From assembly GCA_039026555.1 (NCBI GenBank), contig JBCCMB010000004.1, positions 1 to 56,358 on the forward strand: 56,358 nucleotides of DNA. The letters are read 5' to 3'. The position numbers and the translations under genes are program-made. The notes below the pieces were generated by a model that worked only from the letters and a program-made list of their open reading frames with translations, searched no databases and was not told the origin of the DNA. Below, piece after piece: positions 51,018 through 56,358 of this stretch. How positions within the stretch are numbered: the stretch's first letter is position 1; every line of letters starts with the position of its first letter. Source of the DNA: JBCCMB01 sp039026555. GTDB lineage: Bacteria > Pseudomonadota > Alphaproteobacteria > Caulobacterales > Hyphomonadaceae.

Positions 51018-52429
51018 CGCCTGCGATGATCCTATTTATGGGGCTTCTCGCTTGGGGAGCGGTTTCGCCCGGGCCCAAGGTCATTTTATATGTCCTATTT
51101 GCCAGCATCCCGTTTGGAATGCTGGCGATTGTGCCCCCGGAATGGTCCGCGGGCTTCTCGCTTCAAGCGAGTACTATGGCGACCATTATTCTAATTGGGA
51201 AAGTGGCCTTATCAGAGGGATTTTTCACGCGGTTTCTTACGAACGCGCTTGTGTATCGGCGCGTTGGCTTGCTCGCCGCTTTTCTGTTTGTCACTCTTAT
51301 TACGACTCTATTCTCGCCGCGGTTGTTTCGCGGTGAAATCGAAGTTGTCTCTGTCAACGCCATACAGTTTATGCAAACGGAGATACTTGCGCCCTCTGCA
51401 ACAAACATCTCCCAATTCATATATATATCCGTATCGGTAATGGCGGTTTTTGTATTTGTAGATCTGTTTCGTCGTCTGGAGTATCGTCAGAGCGCTTTAA
51501 ACGCGCTTTGCTTTGGCGCGGTGGCGCTCATTGGTACGGCTATCTTTGACATTGTAAGTTGGTTCGCGCCTTTGGATACGGTGCGTGGATGGTTTATCAC
51601 GGCGGACTACGCGCTACTGTTCGGCGCGGAAATGGCCGGTTTTAGGCGGATTACCGGTCTGACTTCGGAAGCTTCAGCTTTTGGAAGTACAGCATTGGCG
51701 ATGGGCGCGGCTCTCTATTTTCTTCGTCATGCAATCGATGACCCAAATATCCGACGGGTCATTGCTCCATTGGTCGCAGTGACGACCCTTTTGCTCGCAT
51801 TCTTTTCAACGTCGTCGGCTACATATGTCGGATTGGCGGTTTTTGGGCTGATTGCGTTATACGAGTGGTCTTTGAGGTTGAACCGGAATATGGGTCTGCG
51901 GGCGCAGGCGTCTCTAGATACGGAAGCCGTTCTGGCGACGACGATCTTAGTGGCGTTTTTGGGCGTTGTGGCCGCATCTCCGCAATTGCTGGATCCCGTT
52001 GTAGATTTAATAGATAAGGCCGTATTCCAAAAAACCTCTAGTTCCTCTTTTGAAGAGCGGACATTTTGGACGATGAAGTCTTTGGAAGCGACCCTTCAGA
52101 CATACGGTTTTGGTTTGGGAGCCGGCGCAACTCGGACATCCAACGGGTTTATAGGGGTCGTCGCCGGAGCCGGCTTTGTCGGCGCGTTTTTCTATTTTGC
52201 ATTTGTTGCGCGTACATTTCTTGCGAAACCAGCTTCGCCCGACGGCGGCCTTTTAATCAAGGGCGCCAGATTTGCTTGGATTCCGACATTTGTTGTTTCG
52301 TTGCTGGTGGGTACGAGCATGGATTTTGGAGTGATGAATGCATTGCTATATGCGCTCGCAATCTCTGCAGCTCAGGAGATGCCTGCCCGGCGCGTAAAAT
52401 CTGGCGCCCTCGGTCCATCGTATGCCTAG
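51014..52429 (+). CDS. Wzy-type polysaccharide polymerase-like membrane protein, second of two
   Basis: A 471-residue inner-membrane protein with about eleven or twelve hydrophobic helices. It shows RRITGLTSEASAFGSTALAM, LLAFFSTSSATYVGLAVFGL, then a charged loop SSFEERTFWTMKSLEATLQT and GFGLGAGATRTSNGFIGVVA, as in O-antigen polymerases. It is coupled to the GT genes and followed 54 bp later by the flippase gene, so it is the better candidate for the repeat-unit polymerase, and the protein at 42605 may be the ligase-like one. Sequence identity within this family is low, so the division of roles is inferred. Confidence 0.82.
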   Translation: MTPAMILFMGLLAWGAVSPGPKVILYVLFASIPFGMLAIVPPEWSAGFSLQASTMATIILIGKVALSEGFFTRFLTNALVYRRVGLLAAFLFVTLITTLFSPRLFRGEIEVVSVNAIQFMQTEILAPSATNISQFIYISVSVMAVFVFVDLFRRLEYRQSALNALCFGAVALIGTAIFDIVSWFAPLDTVRGWFITADYALLFGAEMAGFRRITGLTSEASAFGSTALAMGAALYFLRHAIDDPNIRRVIAPLVAVTTLLLAFFSTSSATYVGLAVFGLIALYEWSLRLNRNMGLRAQASLDTEAVLATTILVAFLGVVAASPQLLDPVVDLIDKAVFQKTSSSSFEERTFWTMKSLEATLQTYGFGLGAGATRTSNGFIGVVAGAGFVGAFFYFAFVARTFLAKPASPDGGLLIKGARFAWIPTFVVSLLVGTSMDFGVMNALLYALAISAAQEMPARRVKSGALGPSYA

Positions 52430-52483
52430 CAGTTTCAGGCTTGCTCACCCGGCGATGTTGAGCGCGGCGATCCATCAAAACAC

Positions 52484-54031
52484 ATGGGGCTCCGGCATTT
52501 TGGAAAGTCCTTCATCGTGACGCAAGAAGCCTCCCGCCAAAATGTGATCGCAGACGGCGGTGCTGTTCTGTTCAGCCGGATCGTCGCGCAAGTCTGTCAG
52601 TTTTTGATATTTCTGGTCAGCGTCAGATTCCTGACTCAAGCTGAGTTCGGTTTGTTCGCGCTAGCCACCGCCGTCTCCATGATTCTTTATCATATTAGTC
52701 GGGCTGGTTGGGGGCAGTATATCTTAAGCGGCCGGGTCGTTGGAGAGCATGTCGGGTTCGTTTACGGCGCTTCCATAGTCGTCGGCGGCCTTATGACATT
52801 GGTTGGCGTTATGATTGGCGGGGGCGTCGCTGCCGTAATGAACGATCCCGTTCTTGGTCAGATACTGGCTTGCGTGTCGCTAACCATTTGGCCAATGAGT
52901 TATTGCGTCGCGAATGAAGCGGTCTTACTTCGAAAAGGCGCGATCCGAACGGTATCGGGTATTTGGATCGTAGCCGAACTTAGCGGTCTTGTTGTCGGTA
53001 TCTGCGCACTTTTGGCGGGTTGGAAGGAGTTCGGCCTAGTCGCTGCACGACTTGCCGCAACGTTCATTATGCTCGTCGCCAACTTATATCTCAACCAGCA
53101 CCGCGTGACGTTCTCGAGCACGCCCAGCGTGCGTATAGAGTTATTATCATTTTACCGGAACATGGTCGCATCGAGCTTGTTGACCCATGCGAGCGGTTAT
53201 CTCGTTTTATTCGTTGTCGGCGTTATGTTCGGTCCTGCGCAAGCCGGCTTGTACCGCGCGGCCGCACGCTTCGCCGGAGCCTTCAATGAACTGATAAACG
53301 AGCCTGGCGGCGTATTGGCGTGGAAGTTAATTCCTCCACGGACATCGGATGCGCCGAACTCTGAAGCTTTACCAGCATTTGTGGGCAAGCGACTTAAGTC
53401 CTATGCGTCTTCCTTCTTTGTCGTTGTTTTCCCGATGTTCGTGGGGATGGCCTGCACATCTCATGAGATTACACTTATAGTACTGGGCGATGATTGGGCG
53501 GGCGCCGCTCCTTTGATTTCCGCAATAGCACTCGCGAGTTTGTTTGCGACGGTAATCGTTGTATCTGCACCCGCATTCTCGGCTCTAGGATTTCCCGGCG
53601 ACATCACAAAGCTCAAGATTTTGGAGATTTTTGTGATGGCGGCATGCTTGGCGATGTTTGGATGGATAGACCCGTTCTGGGCCGCTATGGTCCATATTCC
53701 CGCTTCGTTGGTTCTTGCAATGGCTGGGTTGTTTTTGGCCGCGATGCGAACGAACACGCGGCTGGAGACTTATTTCTCGTCCATCTTCGGCCCAGCAGCT
53801 GCCGCGCTTCTAATGGCGACGGTGGTTCTGTGGGTCCGCTCGGTCGCGAACGACTTAGTCTTACCGACAACTGCAACATTGATCGTGATGGTACTGGTCG
53901 GCGCCGCGACGTACTGCGCAGCTGCATTCGTAATCTGTAGGGATCAGATGCGCACAATCTTATCAGCAATAGTCGATGTATCGCCGAATAGGTTGCAAAG
54001 GCCGGTAGAGAAGTCGGCGGACGCTGGCTGA
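52484..54031 (+). CDS. Wzx-type oligosaccharide flippase
   Basis: A 515-residue membrane protein with about twelve to fourteen helices of the polysaccharide transporter (PST/MATE) family. Features are VIADGGAVLFSRIVAQVCQF, VRFLTQAEFGLFALATAVSM, LLRKGAIRTVSGIWIVAELS, MFGPAQAGLYRAAARFAGAF, and VLGDDWAGAAPLISAIALAS. It moves the lipid-linked repeat unit to the periplasmic face. The ATG at 52484 has no ribosome site; a GTG at 52517 (after GGAAAG) may be the real start, removing eleven residues. The soluble C-terminus is short. Confidence 0.9.
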   Translation: MGLRHFGKSFIVTQEASRQNVIADGGAVLFSRIVAQVCQFLIFLVSVRFLTQAEFGLFALATAVSMILYHISRAGWGQYILSGRVVGEHVGFVYGASIVVGGLMTLVGVMIGGGVAAVMNDPVLGQILACVSLTIWPMSYCVANEAVLLRKGAIRTVSGIWIVAELSGLVVGICALLAGWKEFGLVAARLAATFIMLVANLYLNQHRVTFSSTPSVRIELLSFYRNMVASSLLTHASGYLVLFVVGVMFGPAQAGLYRAAARFAGAFNELINEPGGVLAWKLIPPRTSDAPNSEALPAFVGKRLKSYASSFFVVVFPMFVGMACTSHEITLIVLGDDWAGAAPLISAIALASLFATVIVVSAPAFSALGFPGDITKLKILEIFVMAACLAMFGWIDPFWAAMVHIPASLVLAMAGLFLAAMRTNTRLETYFSSIFGPAAAALLMATVVLWVRSVANDLVLPTTATLIVMVLVGAATYCAAAFVICRDQMRTILSAIVDVSPNRLQRPVEKSADAG

Positions 54032-54107
54032 TCATCAAAGCCTGGGTACATGCGCTACGGAGGTGCCGGGGCGGCGCCGTTTTTGCTGCTGATCTCGCTA
54101 AAGAAGC

Positions 54108-55094
54108 ATGTCGTTAGGGAGTATTGGCGTGGCCGGTCAAAAAGTGAAAGTTAGCGTCGGTATTCCGGTCTACAATGGCGAGAACTTTATCGCCGAGGCG
54201 ATTGAGTCCGTTTTGGCTCAAACATATGACGCGCTTGAATTGATCATTGTAGACAACGACTCGGCAGATGGCACGCGTGATATATGCGAGCGATACGCCG
54301 CTCAGGACGATCGCGTTAAGTACTTCAAAAACAATAAGAATATAGGTGCGGCGCCGAATTATAATCGTTGTTTCGAGCTTTCCACCGGTGAGTATTTCAA
54401 GTGGATGGCGCATGACGATTGGATCAGCCCAAATTATATCGAACTTTGCGTCGAAGTGCTGGACAATTATGAGGAATTTGGGCTTGCCTATGGCATGCCC
54501 AGAGAGATGTTCGACCGTGATACGCCCTATCTGTTCTCGGAATTCACAGTCCCAGTGTGGGGTAAGTTGGAGCCGGCGGGCCGGTTCGCCAAAGCAATAC
54601 GCATGGACAGGACTTGCCACGCGATTTTTGGTCTATATCGACGTAGCGTGATTGAAAAAACCACCATGCATCGGCCGTATTACACCTCGGATCGTGTTCT
54701 GGTTGCCGAGACCGCGCTTTTGGCTCATTTCGCACCTGTGCCGGAGGCTATATTTTATAACCGAAAGCACGACCAGCAATCCATGGCGCAATCAACAAAT
54801 CGGGCGGCGCTCAATACATGGCAGGACGCGTCGAATACGAAATCCTACGCGACCCAAGATTTAAGCCGTCTGGCGCATCTATGGGAAGTGACGAAGCGTT
54901 ATCCAGAACTTGCGTCGGCTTGGCGTTTGAGAGCACAGATCGCGACCCATGTTTTGCATCCAGAACAGGTCCTTCGCTACATTGATGAAGCGATTGGCTC
55001 CATTGCGCCGACGTTCTATCCGATGGCCCGTGGGGTCGCCAAAAGCCTGCTCCGTGCGGTTAAAAGACCCGCAGATTATATTCACCTGCGGTGA
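54108..55094 (+). CDS. GT2-family glycosyltransferase
   Basis: A 328-residue GT-A fold enzyme. It shows VSVGIPVYNGENFIAEAIES, ALELIIVDNDSADGTRDICE, NIGAAPNYNRCFELSTGEYF and KWMAHDDWISPNYIEL, where the DD of AHDDW is the metal-binding DxD-like site. A later RVLVAETALLAHFAPVPEAI is typical of the acceptor domain. The ATG at 54108 is possible, but a GTG at 54129 has GGGAG seven bases upstream. Its stop overlaps the next start by four bases (GTGA). It likely adds a hexose to the repeat unit. Confidence 0.92.
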   Translation: MSLGSIGVAGQKVKVSVGIPVYNGENFIAEAIESVLAQTYDALELIIVDNDSADGTRDICERYAAQDDRVKYFKNNKNIGAAPNYNRCFELSTGEYFKWMAHDDWISPNYIELCVEVLDNYEEFGLAYGMPREMFDRDTPYLFSEFTVPVWGKLEPAGRFAKAIRMDRTCHAIFGLYRRSVIEKTTMHRPYYTSDRVLVAETALLAHFAPVPEAIFYNRKHDQQSMAQSTNRAALNTWQDASNTKSYATQDLSRLAHLWEVTKRYPELASAWRLRAQIATHVLHPEQVLRYIDEAIGSIAPTFYPMARGVAKSLLRAVKRPADYIHLR

Positions 55095-56358
55095 CGAGAC
55101 GTCCGGCGTTTGAAGCGGTTTGCGCCGGCCTGCTAATCTGCGCAATGCTGCTGCTGTCGGTTTGGCCGCTGCAGTTTGAATTCACATCAGATCGATTGGC
55201 GCTGGGAATAAGCAGCTTTTTTGCTTTAGACCGTCGTGCGATTTCTGTAGAATCCATTTTTGAACGTGCGCCCTATTTGGGACTCGGTTTTTACGCCGCG
55301 CGGATGTTGAAGCTTAAAGCGGCGCCCGCGTTCGCAGCTATAGCGGCGCTCGCTATTATAATGGAAGCATTTCAGGTGTTCGCCATAGGCCGACACCCTC
55401 GCTTGACCGACGTTTTTTTTGCATCCGTGCTCGGCGCTGTTGGTGTTGGGTTTGCTCGTGTCGAAGCAGGTCGTCATCGTCTCGTCGCACTCTTGATTTC
55501 AATCGCTGCAGGTACAGCGTCCGTCGTAATGCTGTTTGCGATCGCAAGCGATCGACGCGCCATTATCGGCGTTGATAGTTGGGACTGTGATGCGCGTGTC
55601 CATATAGGCGGCGAGTCGGGCGGACACCGCTTCTGGAAAGGCGAGCTCTCCCATCTTGCTGTATACCCTCGGGCTTTATCACCGGATTATATAAGGCGGC
55701 TAACGCAAGTGCGCGCTTCTAGCGGCGCCTTGATGAGCTATGGAGATGAAGTGGGCGCCGACGTTTCAACTTCACTTGCGAAATTTCGTGATCCCTTACG
55801 CACGTCAGACCAAGAGCATTTGCTCACATTCGAGCCAAAGGGTGTTTTGTTTTTTTCGGGGATGGAGGGCCTTGTCGCTGAAAATTCCGCAGAGCGACTA
55901 TGCCGAGAGATCCAAGGTGGGGGTGATTTTTCTGTCGTTTTGCGCGCCAGGTCGCACGAACTACACCAGCTTGGTCCGGCGCGGATATTTTCATTTTCCC
56001 AATCCACAGCGCGTCAAAACATCATGTTGGGTCAACAAGGTCATTTGCTTGTTGTGCGTGTTCGCTCGTCCGTAAAGCCTGCCAACGAAATGACGTATCG
56101 TTTGGAAGTCGATGTTAAAGAGTGGACGCGTTATCAGACGATCGTCGTGACCTCCAAAGCTGATGTAATACGGGTTTATATTGACGGACAGCTTAAGGCG
56201 AGACGAGATCACAAGAATTATAGGCCTTCGGTTTACCGGCAATTCGTTCCCATATTTTGGTTGGTCTTTGCAACATGTTGGCTTTTGGGCGGAGCGTTGG
56301 CGGGGATTGATCGTTTTTTAGTTCGCCGCTCGTCGGTTTGCGCCGCGTTTGGAGTGCT
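55091..56358 (+). CDS. VanZ-like membrane protein fused to a LamG-like domain (cut off by the window end)
   Basis: A frame starting at GTG 55091, overlapping the GT2 stop, stays open for 422 codons to the end of the window. The first 150 residues form about five hydrophobic helices with a VanZ-type core: IMEAFQVFAIGRHPRLTDVF followed by FASVLGAVGVGF. About 200 to 380 is a soluble region resembling a concanavalin-type LamG fold: HRFWKGELSHLAVYPRALSP, then DFSVVLRARSHELHQLGPAR and DVIRVYIDGQLKARRD. A final helix (VPIFWLVFATCWLLGGAL) starts near 395. Such fusions occur near polysaccharide genes, but their function is unknown. The C-terminus is missing. Confidence 0.8.
   Translation, partial: MTRRPAFEAVCAGLLICAMLLLSVWPLQFEFTSDRLALGISSFFALDRRAISVESIFERAPYLGLGFYAARMLKLKAAPAFAAIAALAIIMEAFQVFAIGRHPRLTDVFFASVLGAVGVGFARVEAGRHRLVALLISIAAGTASVVMLFAIASDRRAIIGVDSWDCDARVHIGGESGGHRFWKGELSHLAVYPRALSPDYIRRLTQVRASSGALMSYGDEVGADVSTSLAKFRDPLRTSDQEHLLTFEPKGVLFFSGMEGLVAENSAERLCREIQGGGDFSVVLRARSHELHQLGPARIFSFSQSTARQNIMLGQQGHLLVVRVRSSVKPANEMTYRLEVDVKEWTRYQTIVVTSKADVIRVYIDGQLKARRDHKNYRPSVYRQFVPIFWLVFATCWLLGGALAGIDRFLVRRSSVCAAFGV

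Overview
The window is from an alphaproteobacterium. Codon use is GC-rich and GCG/CGC-heavy, queA and tgt overlap, ivd-mccB-mccA leucine genes are present, and the exopolysaccharide genes resemble those of the Hyphomonadaceae, Maricaulales and Caulobacterales. That placement is inferred from gene content only. No rRNA, CRISPR array or insertion sequence was recognised.

Layout. (1) 1-2467: start of an unknown gene, then queA-tgt for queuosine tRNA modification. (2) 2563-15864: a 13.3 kb element inserted in the 3' half of a tRNA-Lys(UUU) gene, with 54-bp att repeats and paired ATCTAACCC repeats inside each end. It has a tyrosine integrase and excisionase-like gene at the tail of an 18-gene leftward operon, a CI-like repressor, matching repressor-operator/promoter pairs facing both ways, and a rightward lysis cassette (muramidase, Rz/Rz1-like spanins, four-helix membrane protein). 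No capsid, portal, terminase, tail or replication gene was recognised. It is either a remnant prophage or a satellite-like lysis element. (3) 16075-29258: secreted BNR propeller protein, PepSY-type membrane protein, a leucine/isovalerate module (GntR regulator, isovaleryl-CoA dehydrogenase, methylcrotonyl-CoA carboxylase), a HlyD C-terminal remnant, an M19 dipeptidase lipoprotein, 3-hydroxybutyrate dehydrogenase and mannose-1-phosphate guanylyltransferase.

(4) 29694-56358: a Wzx/Wzy-type exopolysaccharide locus. A three-gene set (initiating phosphoglycosyltransferase, PPP-type metallophosphatase, small one-helix membrane protein) occurs twice, at 29694-31776 and 33253-35267. The phosphatase/membrane pair is convergent both times but lies in opposite orders. 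Dead fragments lie between the copies: GDP-mannose 4,6-dehydratase, a propeller-like gene and a second 3-hydroxybutyrate dehydrogenase. Then come a Wzz/BY-kinase, an outer-membrane barrel, a Wza-type export lipoprotein, four glycosyltransferases, two Wzy/WaaL-like polymerases, a Wzx flippase, a nucleotide-sugar branch (RfbF-like cytidylyltransferase, epimerase/dehydratase, two C-methyltransferase-like proteins) and a truncated VanZ-LamG gene.

How the parts work together. ManC and RfbF activate sugars, and the epimerase and methyltransferases tailor one of them. The phosphoglycosyltransferases start the repeat unit on undecaprenyl phosphate and the glycosyltransferases extend it. Wzx flips it, Wzy polymerises it, and the Wzz/kinase, Wza and barrel export it. 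No Wzb-type phosphatase was seen, so the duplicated metallophosphatases are candidate counterparts of the kinase.
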